This document shows positions 18,480 to 28,493 of a DNA stretch of 64,000 nt, piece by piece. The stretch's first letter is position 1. The number at the start of each line of letters is the position of its first letter. Made by a program: the position numbers and the translations under genes. A model generated the notes under the pieces. It saw nothing but the letters and a program-made list of their open reading frames with translations. It was not told the origin of the DNA and did not search any database. The DNA is from Flavobacterium sp. CS20 (lineage in GTDB: Bacteria; Bacteroidota; Bacteroidia; Flavobacteriales; Flavobacteriaceae), in NCBI RefSeq assembly GCF_018080005.1, contig NZ_CP073015.1, positions 744,001 to 808,000 on the forward strand. The letters are read 5' to 3'.

Positions 18480-20180
18480 ATGAAAACAATGAATAAAAAA
18501 AGAATAATTATTATATCAAGCACACTTGTTATAGGGATATTGCTTGGATGGGTGATTTTTGGTGGTTCATCATCAAACAGCAACAAAGAAGACAACCATA
18601 CCTCGGTCAAAAATTCACAAAATCAAACTTGGACTTGCTCAATGCATCCTCAAATACGTCAAAATGAACCTGGCAATTGCCCAATATGTGGAATGAAATT
18701 GATTCCTGTTGGCTCTGAAGATATTACTGAACTTGACCCTATGGCGATAAGCATGTCGCCTACCGCTATGCAGTTGGCACAAGTCCAAACTTTAGAAGTA
18801 AGCTCGGGTAGTAGCCAAAAATCTGTTCGCCTAAATGGCAAAGTTCAAGCTGATGAACGCTTGCTATATACACAATCTTCTCACATCCCTGGTAGAATTG
18901 AAAAACTGACAGTGAATTTTACAGGTGAATTTGTAAATAAAGGAGAAGTTATCGCTTATATCTATTCTCCTGAATTGGTAACTGCACAAGAAGAACTCTT
19001 TGAAGCTAAAAAAATTAAAGCTACACAACCTGCACTATTTAGGGCGACCAAAGAAAAATTAAAAAATTGGAAACTTTCTGACAATCAAATAGAGCAAATT
19101 TTAAATTCTGATGAAGTTATAGAAGAATTTCCCGTATTGGCTAATGTATCAGGCTATGTGACGAAAAAAATGATAAACATAGGTGATTATATCAAACAAG
19201 GAACAGTTATTTATGAAATTGCTGACCTCTCTAAAGTCTGGGTCATGTTTGATGTTTATGAATCTGATCTTAATTCAGTTAAAGTAGATGATGAGGTAAA
19301 TTTCACGATTAAAGCCTTACCAGGTAAACAATTCAAAGGAAAGGTGTCTTATCTCGACCCTATGATTAATCCCCAAACAAGAGTAGCTCAAGCAAGGGTT
19401 GAACTCCCAAACCCTAATTATAAACTCTTGCCAGAAATGTTTGTTAGCGGTGTGGTAAAAGCTAAAACTGAAAACAATAACCAAATCAGTGTACCAAAAT
19501 CTGCCGTGATGTGGACTGGAAAACGCTCTGTGGTTTATGTGATGCATCAAACCGCAAAAGGTGTCAGTTTTAAAATGCGAGAAGTGATTTTGGGTGAAAA
19601 CTTAGGCGAAAACTATATAATAGAATCTGGGTTGCAAGATGGCGATAAAATTGCCGTAAATGGAACATTTAGTATTGATCTTACTGCTCAACTATCAGGT
19701 AAACCTAGTATGATGAATCCCGAAGGCGGTGTAGCTATGACAGGACACCATCACGGAAATATGGATATGCCGAAGACAAATCAAACTCATTCAGCTAAAG
19801 ATAATGAAACCATTATTCAGCTTATTAATAATTATATTGAATTAAAAAATAGTTTGGTAAACGATAACTTTGAAGCTTCAAAACAAGCATATCATAATCT
19901 TTTATCAAAACTTTCAAACTATAGCGATACTACTTTTAAAAATTTAAATGAGATTAAAAACATTGAAGATTTAAGAGACAGTTTTATAAAAATTTCTGAT
20001 GAAATAATCACATTAGTTAACACTTCAAATCCGTTGGAAAATAAAATCTACGTGCAACATTGTCCAATGGCTAATCAAAGTCAGGGTGCGTCTTGGTTGA
20101 GTTTTTCTAAAGAAATAAAAAATCCATATTACGGCGCTTCAATGCTGAAATGTGGCAGTGTGATTGATTCTATGCCGTAA
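18480..20180 (+). CDS. cusB: CusB-type periplasmic adaptor with heavy-metal-binding domain
   Basis: The 566-residue membrane-fusion protein links the RND pump and outer-membrane channel. After a membrane anchor (IIIISSTLVIGILLGWVIFG) comes a short heavy-metal-binding domain, TWTCSMHPQIRQNEPGNCPI with CGMKLIP. The barrel-sandwich and hairpin follow (LNGKVQADERLLYTQSSH, GYVTKKMINIGDYIKQG). A His/Met-rich linker (GHHHGNMDMP) leads to a C-terminal DUF3347-like domain ending HCPMANQSQGASWLS. It starts 2 bases after copB. An alternative start is the second ATG at 18489. It is intact although its pump is broken. Confidence 0.92.
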   Translation: MKTMNKKRIIIISSTLVIGILLGWVIFGGSSSNSNKEDNHTSVKNSQNQTWTCSMHPQIRQNEPGNCPICGMKLIPVGSEDITELDPMAISMSPTAMQLAQVQTLEVSSGSSQKSVRLNGKVQADERLLYTQSSHIPGRIEKLTVNFTGEFVNKGEVIAYIYSPELVTAQEELFEAKKIKATQPALFRATKEKLKNWKLSDNQIEQILNSDEVIEEFPVLANVSGYVTKKMINIGDYIKQGTVIYEIADLSKVWVMFDVYESDLNSVKVDDEVNFTIKALPGKQFKGKVSYLDPMINPQTRVAQARVELPNPNYKLLPEMFVSGVVKAKTENNNQISVPKSAVMWTGKRSVVYVMHQTAKGVSFKMREVILGENLGENYIIESGLQDGDKIAVNGTFSIDLTAQLSGKPSMMNPEGGVAMTGHHHGNMDMPKTNQTHSAKDNETIIQLINNYIELKNSLVNDNFEASKQAYHNLLSKLSNYSDTTFKNLNEIKNIEDLRDSFIKISDEIITLVNTSNPLENKIYVQHCPMANQSQGASWLSFSKEIKNPYYGASMLKCGSVIDSMP

Positions 20181-20272
20181 TATAAAATGTGTTTGATGTG
20201 ACAAAAAAACGTCTAAAACGATAAAAAGAGTTAAACCTTCTGATAATTAATTAAATTTGTAAAAAAATGTAA

Positions 20273-21004
20273 GTGTTATTTAAAATCGTCGTTCCACTGT
20301 ATAGAAACAATCTATCTGATAATGAATGGTTATCGTTAAACAATATATCTAAGTATTATTCCAAATCAGATATATGTCTATGCATACCTAAAAATCTTCT
20401 ATTAGGTGAAAGTTTAAACAAATATGAAAATGTGAGATTTGATGACTTTTTTTTTGAAAGTGTTTCATCTTACAATAAACTTATGCTAAGTCAAGTTTTT
20501 TATGAAAGTTTTAAATCATATAAATACATTTTAATACACCAGTTAGATGCTTATATTTTTAAAGATGAATTAAAATTGTGGTGTGATAAAGATTATGATT
20601 ATGTAGGTGCTCCATGGTTAAAATCAGAAAATCCTTTTAATAATTTATATAAAAGCAAAAAACTCAAAGATAGAGAACCCATTTTTTACAATGTTGGTAA
20701 TGGTGGCTTTTCGCTTAGAAAAGTAAAAACATTTTTGAAATTTATCGAAAAATATGATGACATTATTACACGACATGAAAATCATCCTTTATATAATATT
20801 GAAGATGTTTTTTGGTCATTAATTGCACCAAAATATATTGAATTTGTAATCCCTGATTATAAAGAAGTCGCAAAGTTTAGTTTGGATAGAAAACCGAAAA
20901 TTGGTCTAAAAATAAATGAAGGTCAATTGCCTTTTGGTTGTCATGGTTTTGAAAAGTCTAAAACTAAATCTTTTTGGCAAAAATACATTCAACATCTCTC
21001 ATGA
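20273..21004 (+). CDS. DUF5672 family protein, probable glycosyltransferase-like
   Basis: The 243-residue protein carries the DUF5672 features: YILIHQLDAYIF, DYVGAPWL, VGNGGFSLRKV, and FGCHGFEK near the end. The LDAYIF segment resembles the DxD region of GT-A glycosyltransferases, and members are often found in polysaccharide loci, but no activity is established. The likely start is GTG at 20273. Its stop overlaps the ATG of the next gene (ATGA at 21001-21004). Confidence 0.72.
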   Translation: MLFKIVVPLYRNNLSDNEWLSLNNISKYYSKSDICLCIPKNLLLGESLNKYENVRFDDFFFESVSSYNKLMLSQVFYESFKSYKYILIHQLDAYIFKDELKLWCDKDYDYVGAPWLKSENPFNNLYKSKKLKDREPIFYNVGNGGFSLRKVKTFLKFIEKYDDIITRHENHPLYNIEDVFWSLIAPKYIEFVIPDYKEVAKFSLDRKPKIGLKINEGQLPFGCHGFEKSKTKSFWQKYIQHLS

Positions 21005-21564
21005 ACACATTAGATATTCTAACCCCTTTAAATTATATAAAAAATCACAAAACAATCCTTTACCCAACCGACACCGTTTGGGGCATTGGTTGTGATCTTG
21101 CCGATGAAAATGCGGTAAAAAAAGTCTATCAACTCAAACAACGAGATGATTCTAAGGCTTTGGTTTGCTTAGTAAAAGACGTCGATATGTTATCAAAATA
21201 TGTTGAAAGCATTCCTGATATGGCTTTAGAATATTTAAAACAAACCGAAAGACCCACAACTATTATTTACCCCAAAGCCAAACATTTAGCCAGAAATCTC
21301 ATCGCTAAAGATGGCTCGATTGCCATAAGGATTTGCCAAACTGAATTTTGTCAAAACCTATTAAAAGAATTTGGTAAACCTATTGTTTCAACTTCGGCAA
21401 ACATCAGTGGAACACCAACGCCAAAAGGATTTAAGGATATTCAACAAGAAATTTTAACGGGCGTTGACTATGTCGTAAATTTGCAAAATCAAAACAGCGA
21501 TACTAAACCTTCAAGAATTATTAAATTTAACGAAAAAGGTCAAGTGCAAATTATTAGAGACTAA
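21001..21564 (+). CDS. tsaC: L-threonylcarbamoyladenylate synthase (TsaC/Sua5/YrdC)
   Basis: The enzyme makes threonylcarbamoyl-AMP from threonine, bicarbonate and ATP, the first step of t6A37 tRNA modification. The YrdC fold is shown by KTILYPTDTVWGIGCDLAD, VYQLKQRDDSKALVCLV, TIIYPKA and PIVSTSANISGTPTP. I place the start at the ATG at 21001, which overlaps the upstream stop, rather than at the in-frame TTG at 20974; this gives 187 residues and begins at the conserved region. Confidence 0.93.
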   Translation: MNTLDILTPLNYIKNHKTILYPTDTVWGIGCDLADENAVKKVYQLKQRDDSKALVCLVKDVDMLSKYVESIPDMALEYLKQTERPTTIIYPKAKHLARNLIAKDGSIAIRICQTEFCQNLLKEFGKPIVSTSANISGTPTPKGFKDIQQEILTGVDYVVNLQNQNSDTKPSRIIKFNEKGQVQIIRD

Positions 21565-21569
21565 CTTAA

Positions 21570-23000
21570 ATGATGTCAAAACACACCGAAGCATTAACAC
21601 ATCCTATTTTTAAAATTATATCTGAAGTCGCAGATGAATTGAGTTTAGACACCTATGTTATTGGTGGTTATGTGCGTGATTATTTTCTCAACAAACAACA
21701 AGTTAAAGACATTGATATTGTTTGCGTTGGCAATGGGATTCACTTGGCTGAACAAATTGCAAAAGCTTTAGGAATCAACAAAAAACAAGTTAAAATCTTT
21801 AAACGTTTTGGCACAGCAATGTTGCATTACAAAGGTATTGACATTGAGTTTGTCGGGGCGCGAAAAGAGTCTTATGCCAAAGATAGTCGCAATCCAGAAG
21901 TTGAGCCTGGAAGCCTTGAAGATGACCAAAACCGAAGAGATTTTACGATAAATGCATTGGCTTTACAACTTAATTCATCAGATTTTGGACAACTTTTAGA
22001 TCCATTTGATGGCATTCAAGATCTCAAAGACAAAGTCATAAAAACACCGCTTGAACCAGAAGTTACTTTTTCTGATGATCCTTTGCGGATGATGCGAGCC
22101 GTTCGATTTTCAAGTCAATTGCATTTTCAGATTGAAGAACAAACTTTTAAAGCTATTCAACAACAAGCTGAGCGTCTCAAAATTGTTTCGCCCGAGCGTA
22201 TTATTGATGAGTTTAATAAAATTATGATGACACCCAAACCTTCTTTTGGGTTAAAATTGTTATTGAAAGCAAATTTATTAAAACACTTTTTACCAGAACT
22301 CACAGCACTTCAAGGCGTTGATGAAGTTGAAGGACAAACGCATAAAGAAAACTTTTGGCACACCTTAGAAGTGGTGGATAATATTTCAGAAAACACAGAA
22401 AATCTATGGCTTCGTTGGGCTGCACTGTTACACGATATCGGCAAAGCTCCCACCAAACGCTTTGATAAAAACATTGGTTGGACATTTCACGGACACGAGT
22501 TTAAAGGCTCAAAAATGGTTTATAAACTCTTTAAACGCTTAAAAATGCCTTTGAACGAAAAGATGAAATACGTTCAAAAGCTCGTCTTTATGAGTTCGCG
22601 ACCTATCGCCGTGGTTGATTCAAACGTCACTGATTCTGCCGTTAGACGACTTATTTTTGATGCTGGCGATGATTTAGAAGACTTAATGACACTTTGCGAA
22701 GCAGACATTACTACAAAAAATCCTAAACGTTTTAAAGCTTATCACAATAACTTTAAGCGAGTTCGGGATAAAATTAAAGACGTTGAAGAACGCGATCATA
22801 TCAGAAATTTTCAGCCTCCAATCAGTGGTGAAGAAATTATGAAAGCCTTTAATATCAAACCATCAAAAGAAATCGGTATCATAAAATCTGCCATTAAAGA
22901 AGCCATTCTCGAAGGAGAAATTCCAAACGAGAAAGAAGCAACTCGGGAATTTATGCTTAAAAAAGGGAAAGAGTTGGGGTTAAAACCAGATAAAAATTAA
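21570..23000 (+). CDS. cca: CCA tRNA nucleotidyltransferase with HD domain
   Basis: The 476-residue enzyme adds or repairs the CCA end of tRNAs. The nucleotidyltransferase head has YVIGGYVRDYFL and the catalytic acidic pair in VKDIDIVCVG. The fingerprint segments RRDFTINALAL and DPLRMMRAVRFSSQL follow. An HD phosphohydrolase domain is seen in LLHDIGKAPTKR. It lies 5 bases after tsaC, giving a pair devoted to tRNA maturation. Confidence 0.92.
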   Translation: MMSKHTEALTHPIFKIISEVADELSLDTYVIGGYVRDYFLNKQQVKDIDIVCVGNGIHLAEQIAKALGINKKQVKIFKRFGTAMLHYKGIDIEFVGARKESYAKDSRNPEVEPGSLEDDQNRRDFTINALALQLNSSDFGQLLDPFDGIQDLKDKVIKTPLEPEVTFSDDPLRMMRAVRFSSQLHFQIEEQTFKAIQQQAERLKIVSPERIIDEFNKIMMTPKPSFGLKLLLKANLLKHFLPELTALQGVDEVEGQTHKENFWHTLEVVDNISENTENLWLRWAALLHDIGKAPTKRFDKNIGWTFHGHEFKGSKMVYKLFKRLKMPLNEKMKYVQKLVFMSSRPIAVVDSNVTDSAVRRLIFDAGDDLEDLMTLCEADITTKNPKRFKAYHNNFKRVRDKIKDVEERDHIRNFQPPISGEEIMKAFNIKPSKEIGIIKSAIKEAILEGEIPNEKEATREFMLKKGKELGLKPDKN

Positions 23001-23010
23001 AGGCTTCTTA

Positions 23011-23316
23011 CTAAGACAATTTATGACCTAACCTGATCAATCTTTTGCGTTGAATCATATAAAAAATAAACGAAATAAAAGGAATGATAAATAAGCTTAA
23101 AATCCAAAAGCTTTTATTGTAAATTTTGTTCCGTATCATATCATTCAAAATGATAATCCAAGTCGAAAAAAACATCATTAATCCAAAAGTCAATAAAAAC
23201 TCAGGATAATTCCAATGATTTAGCTTTGCAAAAGCACCTAAAATCATCACTAAAGTATTTCCAATAACTAAAAACCAAACTACGTTTTGACTTATTTTAA
23301 AATCATTACTTTCCAT
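23011..23316 (-). CDS. Small membrane protein of unknown function (101 aa)
   Basis: I do not recognise this protein. It has about three hydrophobic segments (VVWFLVIGNTLVMILGAF, FLLTFGLMMFFSTWIIIL, WILSLFIIPFISFIFYMI) and a basic tail (QRKRLIRLGHKLS), like small GldL-related or DUF-type inner-membrane proteins of Flavobacteriia. It lies 25 bases upstream of lipA on the opposite side of the cca stop and shares lipA's strand, but there is no functional hint in the context. Confidence 0.6.
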   Translation of the reverse strand: MESNDFKISQNVVWFLVIGNTLVMILGAFAKLNHWNYPEFLLTFGLMMFFSTWIIILNDMIRNKIYNKSFWILSLFIIPFISFIFYMIQRKRLIRLGHKLS

Positions 23317-23340
23317 AAGATATAATTTTAAATTAAAATA

Positions 23341-24270
23341 CTATTCTATATGCTTTTGTGCTTTATAAGATGAACGTACTAAAGCACTGCTTTCTACGTG
23401 TCTAAAACCGAGTTCTTTTCCTATAGTTTCATATTTTTTAAATTGGTCTGGCGTGATGAATTGTTTGACTGGTAAATGCTGTTTACTCGGTTGTAAATAT
23501 TGACCAATCGTCACTACATCGACATCAACAGAACGTAAATCTTTTAAGGTTTGAATAACTTCTTCTTCTTTTTCGCCAAGACCGAGCATAATACCAGATT
23601 TAGTCCTGTGAATACCTTGTTGTTTTAAATATTCTAAAACGCCGAGACTTCTATCGTATTTCGCTTGAATACGCACTTCACGAGTTAAACGTCTTACCGT
23701 TTCCAAATTGTGTGAAACCACTTCAGGACTGACTTCTATAATGCGGTCTATATTTCTTTTGACGCCTTGAAAATCAGGGATTAAGGTTTCTAAAGTCGTT
23801 TCAGGATTCATACGTCTTATGGCTTGAACGGTTTCTGCCCAAATGATAGATCCCATATCTTTTAAATCATCACGGTCAACACTTGTTACTACAGCATGCT
23901 TGATGCCCATAATTTTGATGGATCGTGCTACTTTCTCGGGTTCGTCCCAAGCTACATCTTCAGGACGACCGGTTTTAACGCCACAAAAACCACACGAGCG
24001 TGTGCAAACATTACCCAAAATCATAAAAGTTGCTGTGCCTTCACCCCAACACTCGCCCATATTAGGACAACTACCAGAAGTGCAAATGGTGTGTAAATCG
24101 TATTTATCTACAAGTTTACGCAGATTTCTGTATTTTTCACCTGTGGGTAATTTCACCCTTAACCATTTGGGTTTACCTTTGGTAGTAGTTTGTTTATCAG
24201 TAGTTTTATTGACAACTTTTGATGTTTCTTTGATATCTGGCGTAGCAACTGCAGTGCTCATAGTTTTCAA
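23341..24270 (-). CDS. lipA: Lipoyl synthase
   Basis: LipA is a radical-SAM enzyme that inserts two sulfurs into octanoyl groups on lipoyl domains of 2-oxoacid dehydrogenases. Both iron-sulfur sites are visible: the auxiliary cluster cysteines in CTSGSCPNMGEC and the radical-SAM CxxxCxxC in NVCTRSCGFCGV. Downstream HNLETVRRLTREVR and RTKSGIMLGLGE are typical. The start could be 24270 or the next ATG at 24261. Length 309 residues is normal. Confidence 0.96.
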   Translation of the reverse strand: MKTMSTAVATPDIKETSKVVNKTTDKQTTTKGKPKWLRVKLPTGEKYRNLRKLVDKYDLHTICTSGSCPNMGECWGEGTATFMILGNVCTRSCGFCGVKTGRPEDVAWDEPEKVARSIKIMGIKHAVVTSVDRDDLKDMGSIIWAETVQAIRRMNPETTLETLIPDFQGVKRNIDRIIEVSPEVVSHNLETVRRLTREVRIQAKYDRSLGVLEYLKQQGIHRTKSGIMLGLGEKEEEVIQTLKDLRSVDVDVVTIGQYLQPSKQHLPVKQFITPDQFKKYETIGKELGFRHVESSALVRSSYKAQKHIE

Positions 24271-24388
24271 TTTTATACAAATTTAAAAAATAAAGATGAG
24301 TTAGCTTTACATATTGTGTTTTCAAGCTGAATATTAAGAAATCTTTTAAGATTGATGATGAAAAATCAACCATTAAGAAATATTAAAA

Positions 24389-24862
24389 CTAATCGTGATG
24401 ATAAGGCAAATTGTGAATGATAGAAAACGCTCGATAGGTTTGCTCAACATATATCAATCGTATCATCTCGTGGGTAAAGGTCATTGGAGATAGTGCTATT
24501 TTTTGGTGGGCACGTCGGTAGATATCTTTTGAAAACCCATAAGGTCCACCGATAAGAAAACACAAGGTTTTTGTGCCTGCATTCATTTTATTTTGATAGA
24601 ATTTAGCAAAATCCCGCGAAGTCAAAGATTTTCCTTTTTCGTCTAACAAAACAACCCAATCTGATGTGCTAAGATGTTTTAAAAACAATTCCGCTTCTTT
24701 AGATTTTTGCTGGTCTTCACTTATGCTTTTAGTGTTTTTGATATCTGGTAAACTCACAATTTCAAAATTGATAAAGTGTTGCAGTCGTTTTTGAAAATGT
24801 TGAATCAAACTTTCTATTTCATTTTGTTTGGTTTGACCGATTTGTAGAAGTTTGATGTTCAT
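24389..24862 (-). CDS. rlmH: 23S rRNA (pseudouridine-1915 N3)-methyltransferase
   Basis: RlmH methylates pseudouridine 1915 of 23S rRNA in helix 69. The 157-residue SPOUT-fold protein shows LLDEKGKSLTSRDFAKF, the SAM-binding knot CFLIGGPYGFSKDIY, and the C-terminal THEMIRLIYVEQTYRAFSII with NLPYHH. All are family hallmarks, and the length is exact. It lies on the minus strand 118 bases beyond lipA and is probably a separate unit. Confidence 0.96.
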   Translation of the reverse strand: MNIKLLQIGQTKQNEIESLIQHFQKRLQHFINFEIVSLPDIKNTKSISEDQQKSKEAELFLKHLSTSDWVVLLDEKGKSLTSRDFAKFYQNKMNAGTKTLCFLIGGPYGFSKDIYRRAHQKIALSPMTFTHEMIRLIYVEQTYRAFSIIHNLPYHHD

Positions 24863-25149
24863 TCTAAATAAAATTATCTATGTTTAAATTCCAAATTTAA
24901 CGAAGTATATTCTTATAAATATAACAGATGACTGAGATAATAAACAAAACATGGCGAACTTTGCGAAACCTTTGTGCCCATTGCGGTTAAAAACTAAACA
25001 TCGGTTACTTTAGTGTTTAATATGAGAAACATCATATTTTTTAATATCTATCTTAAACTTTATTTTTCTCTTAAGATAAAAATTGTTAAAATACCTGACA
25101 TTTGCAAATTAAATATTTTCTATTCTCAATTTGAATTAAAAAATTAAAA
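24863..25149. other. Intergenic region with a dispersed Bacteroidetes repeat (24950-24994)
   Basis: This gap between divergent rlmH and pta contains CATGGCGAACTTTGCGAAAC followed by CTTTGTGCCCATTGCGGTTA, one member of the TTTGCG/CCTTGCGG repeat family also seen near 57192 and 57861. The rest is very AT-rich and should contain the pta promoter, but I could not find a convincing TTTG/TAnnTTTG pair. Confidence 0.5.
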
Positions 25150-27243
25150 ATGAACAAAGGAATTTATATTGCAACCAGTGAACCCAATAGCGGAAAATCT
25201 ATTGTTACTTTAGGTTTGATGCGAATGTTATTAACCAAAACGGCTAAAGTAGGTTATTTTAGACCAATTATCGACAACAATTCTCCAGGCAAAAAAGACA
25301 ACCATATCAATACTGTTCTTTCTCATTTTGGTTTGAACATCAAATATGAGGAAGCTTATGCGTTTACACGTTCAGAATTTATCAGTAAACGCAATGCTGA
25401 TCAAGATGGCGAAATTTTAGATATCATTATTGAAAAATATAAAGCCCTTGAAGACCGCAACGATTTTATGTTGGTTGAAGGCACTGATTTTTCTGGTGAA
25501 GGCACAGCTATAGAATTAGATGCCAATATTTTGATTGCTAAAAATCTTGGGCTACCAACAGTTATTGTTTCCACTGGCGTAGGAAAAAGTTTAAATGAAT
25601 TTATAAATGGTTTACATTTAGCTTACGATTCTTTTGATGACAAAGGCGTTAAAGTTTCTGCTGTAATTGCCAACAAGGTTCAAGAAGAAAATTTACAAAC
25701 TGTTATTAATGGCGTAGAAAAGCATTTACCAAAAGATATTATTGTCAATGCTATTCCTTTAACTTCTGGCTTGAAAAACCCTACGGTCAAAGAAATTGCT
25801 AAATCTATTGAAGCTAAAGTTTTATTTGGAGAAGATCATTTGAATAACCAAAGCAACAGTTTTAAAGTAGGAGCAATGCAATTGAGAAATTATCTGACAT
25901 ATCTTGAAGAGAACTGCTTGATCATCACACCTGGCGATAGAGCAGATATCATTCTCGGTGCACTTCAAGCTAATATTTCGAGTAATTATCCTAAAATTTC
26001 TGGCATTGTTTTGACTGGCGGATTGGTGCCAGAAGCGTCTATTGCAAAACTCATAGACGGCTTGCAATATGTAGTGCCTATTCTTTCTGTAAAACAAGGC
26101 ACATTTGAAGTCGCTAATAAAATTGGTAATATGCGCTCACATATGTATGCGGATAACAAAGAAAAAATCATGTTGTCCTTAAATACATTTGAAAAATATT
26201 GCGATGTAGAAAGACTTTCAGACAAGCTGATTACTTTTACAAACAAAGGGATGACGCCGAGAATGTTTCAATACAACCTCCTTAAACGAGCCAAAAAACA
26301 GCGTAAACATATCGTTTTGCCCGAAGGTAACGACGATAGAATTATCACAGCAGCATCTCAACTGGCTTTGATGGATTTTGTAGATTTAACCCTTCTCGGT
26401 GAACGAAATAAAATTAAAGAAGCCATCTCAAGATTAGGTTTAAGTTTGGATTTTAATCAAGTGAATATCATCAATCCTTTAGATTCTGAATATATAGATG
26501 ATTTTGCACAAACGCTTTACGAGCAACGCAAACACAAAGGAATGACCATTGATATTGCCGAAGATTTAATCAGAGATGTGTCTTATTTTGGCACGATGAT
26601 GGTTTACAAAGGCTTGGCAGATGGAATGGTTTCAGGTGCGACTCATACCACGCAACATACCATAAAACCCGCTTTGCAATTTATTAAGATGAAACCTGAT
26701 GTTTCTGTCGTTTCATCTGTGTTTTTTATGTGTCTCGAAAATCGAGTTTCAGTATTTGGCGATTGTGCGATTAACCCTAATCCTAATGCAGAACAATTAG
26801 CTGAAATTGCTATTTCGTCAGCCGAATCAAGTCAAGCCTTTGGCATTGAACCCAGAATAGCAATGCTGTCTTATTCTTCAGGTTCATCGGGCAAAGGCGA
26901 AGATGTGGATAAAGTAAGAAAAGCCACAGAGATTGTAAAATCTAAACGACCAGAACTCAACATAGAAGGTCCAATTCAATATGATGCGGCTGTTGATATG
27001 GCTGTTGGGCAAAGTAAAATACCTAACTCTAAAGTTGCTGGTCAAGCCACAGTTTTGATATTTCCTGACTTAAATACAGGAAATAATACCTATAAAGCCG
27101 TTCAACGTGAAACAGGTGCTGTAGCTATAGGTCCGATGTTGCAGGGCTTAAATAAACCCGTAAACGATCTAAGTCGAGGTTGCACAGTTGACGATATTTT
27201 TAACACTGTGGTGATTACCGCTATTCAAGCTCAAGATATTTAA
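25150..27243 (+). CDS. pta: Phosphate acetyltransferase (long form)
   Basis: Pta converts acetyl-CoA and phosphate to acetyl phosphate. The 697-residue long form has an N-terminal P-loop/BioD-like domain (ATSEPNSGKSIVTLGLMRML), a central DRTGG-type domain (LIITPGDRADIILGALQANI) and the C-terminal catalytic domain (HIVLPEGNDDRIITAASQLA, VSGATHTTQHTIKPALQFI). It precedes ackA by 3 bases, giving the classical acetate overflow pair. Confidence 0.96.
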   Translation: MNKGIYIATSEPNSGKSIVTLGLMRMLLTKTAKVGYFRPIIDNNSPGKKDNHINTVLSHFGLNIKYEEAYAFTRSEFISKRNADQDGEILDIIIEKYKALEDRNDFMLVEGTDFSGEGTAIELDANILIAKNLGLPTVIVSTGVGKSLNEFINGLHLAYDSFDDKGVKVSAVIANKVQEENLQTVINGVEKHLPKDIIVNAIPLTSGLKNPTVKEIAKSIEAKVLFGEDHLNNQSNSFKVGAMQLRNYLTYLEENCLIITPGDRADIILGALQANISSNYPKISGIVLTGGLVPEASIAKLIDGLQYVVPILSVKQGTFEVANKIGNMRSHMYADNKEKIMLSLNTFEKYCDVERLSDKLITFTNKGMTPRMFQYNLLKRAKKQRKHIVLPEGNDDRIITAASQLALMDFVDLTLLGERNKIKEAISRLGLSLDFNQVNIINPLDSEYIDDFAQTLYEQRKHKGMTIDIAEDLIRDVSYFGTMMVYKGLADGMVSGATHTTQHTIKPALQFIKMKPDVSVVSSVFFMCLENRVSVFGDCAINPNPNAEQLAEIAISSAESSQAFGIEPRIAMLSYSSGSSGKGEDVDKVRKATEIVKSKRPELNIEGPIQYDAAVDMAVGQSKIPNSKVAGQATVLIFPDLNTGNNTYKAVQRETGAVAIGPMLQGLNKPVNDLSRGCTVDDIFNTVVITAIQAQDI

Positions 27244-27246
27244 TTT

Positions 27247-28437
27247 ATGAATGTATTAGTTATCAATTCTGGCAGTTCTTCAATCAAATATCAGTTGATT
27301 GATATGCCCAGCGAAACAGTGAAAGCCACTGGTTTAATTGAACGTATTGGTGCAGAAAACGCTAAAATCACTTACAAAAAAGACGATTTTAAAACATCAA
27401 AGGAACTCCATATTGCAAACCACGAAGAAGGTTTGACTCAAATGAACAGGTTTTTGATGCACAAGGAATTTGGCGTGATTGCTGATAAAGACGACATTAA
27501 AATCGTTGGACATCGCGTCGTTCACGGCGGGCAATCGTTTTCAAAAACAGTAGAAATTACCGAAATAGTAAAATCAAAAATTCAAAGTCTTTGCACTTTA
27601 GCACCATTACATAATCCACCAAACTTAAAAGGCATAGAAGTCGCTGAAAATGTGTTTTCCAAAGCGAGACAAGTGGCGGTTTTTGACACGGCTTTTCTTC
27701 AAACCATGCCACAAAAAGCTTATCAATATGCTATTCCTAAATCATTTTTAGAAAAAGAAGACATTAGAGCTTATGGATTTCACGGCACGAGCCATAAATA
27801 TGTATCTGAAAAAGCACAGGAATTTTTAGATTATAGAAATCAATCCAGCTCAAAATTGATCAGTATTCATCTTGGCAACGGTTGTAGTATGACGGCTATA
27901 AAAGACGGTAAAGCCATCGATCATTCAATGGGTTTTGGTCCAGCTAATGGTTTGATTATGGGTATACGTGCTGGCGATATTGATCAGTCTGTGATTTTTT
28001 ATTTGATGGATAAATTGGGTTATTCTGCTAAAGAAGTCAACGATATCTTGCTAAAAGAAAGCGGTATGTTGGGCTTAACAGGCTCAAACGATTTACGAGA
28101 TATTCAGCAAAAAGCAGAAGCAGGAAATAAAGATTGTAGATTGGCTTTAGAGATGAATGCTTATCGAATTAAAAAATACATTGGAGCTTATGCTGTGGCA
28201 TTAAATGGTTTAGATGCTATAATTTTTACCGCTGGAATAGGCGAAAACTCTGCTTTAATGCGTGATTTGGTTTGTCGAGACATGGATGTTTTAGGACTTC
28301 AGTTAGATCAAAATAATAACAAAATGGCTTTAAGTGAAATTAGAGACATCAGCACCAAAACATCAAAAGTAAAAATTTTGGTTATTCCAACCAATGAAGA
28401 GCTTGAAATTGCTAAACAGGCTTATAAAATTTTGTAA
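27247..28437 (+). CDS. ackA: Acetate kinase
   Basis: AckA makes ATP and acetate from acetyl phosphate. The 396-residue ASKHA-fold protein begins with VLVINSGSSSIKYQLI and carries GHRVVHGGQSF, the phosphate-site AFHGTSHKY-like segment (YGFHGTSHKYVSEKA) and the nucleotide-binding IFTAGIGENSALMR. It is cotranscribed with pta. The tandem repeat array begins about 55 bases after its stop. Confidence 0.97.
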   Translation: MNVLVINSGSSSIKYQLIDMPSETVKATGLIERIGAENAKITYKKDDFKTSKELHIANHEEGLTQMNRFLMHKEFGVIADKDDIKIVGHRVVHGGQSFSKTVEITEIVKSKIQSLCTLAPLHNPPNLKGIEVAENVFSKARQVAVFDTAFLQTMPQKAYQYAIPKSFLEKEDIRAYGFHGTSHKYVSEKAQEFLDYRNQSSSKLISIHLGNGCSMTAIKDGKAIDHSMGFGPANGLIMGIRAGDIDQSVIFYLMDKLGYSAKEVNDILLKESGMLGLTGSNDLRDIQQKAEAGNKDCRLALEMNAYRIKKYIGAYAVALNGLDAIIFTAGIGENSALMRDLVCRDMDVLGLQLDQNNNKMALSEIRDISTKTSKVKILVIPTNEELEIAKQAYKIL

Positions 28438-28493
28438 TTACACTTTTCTCTCAATCCATGTTTTTGATTTAGGAAATGCGAAAAACTTTCATT

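Noticed and set aside
20974..21000. N-terminal extension of tsaC from a TTG
   Set aside because: The ATG at 21001 overlaps the upstream stop in the usual ATGA manner and begins at the conserved region.
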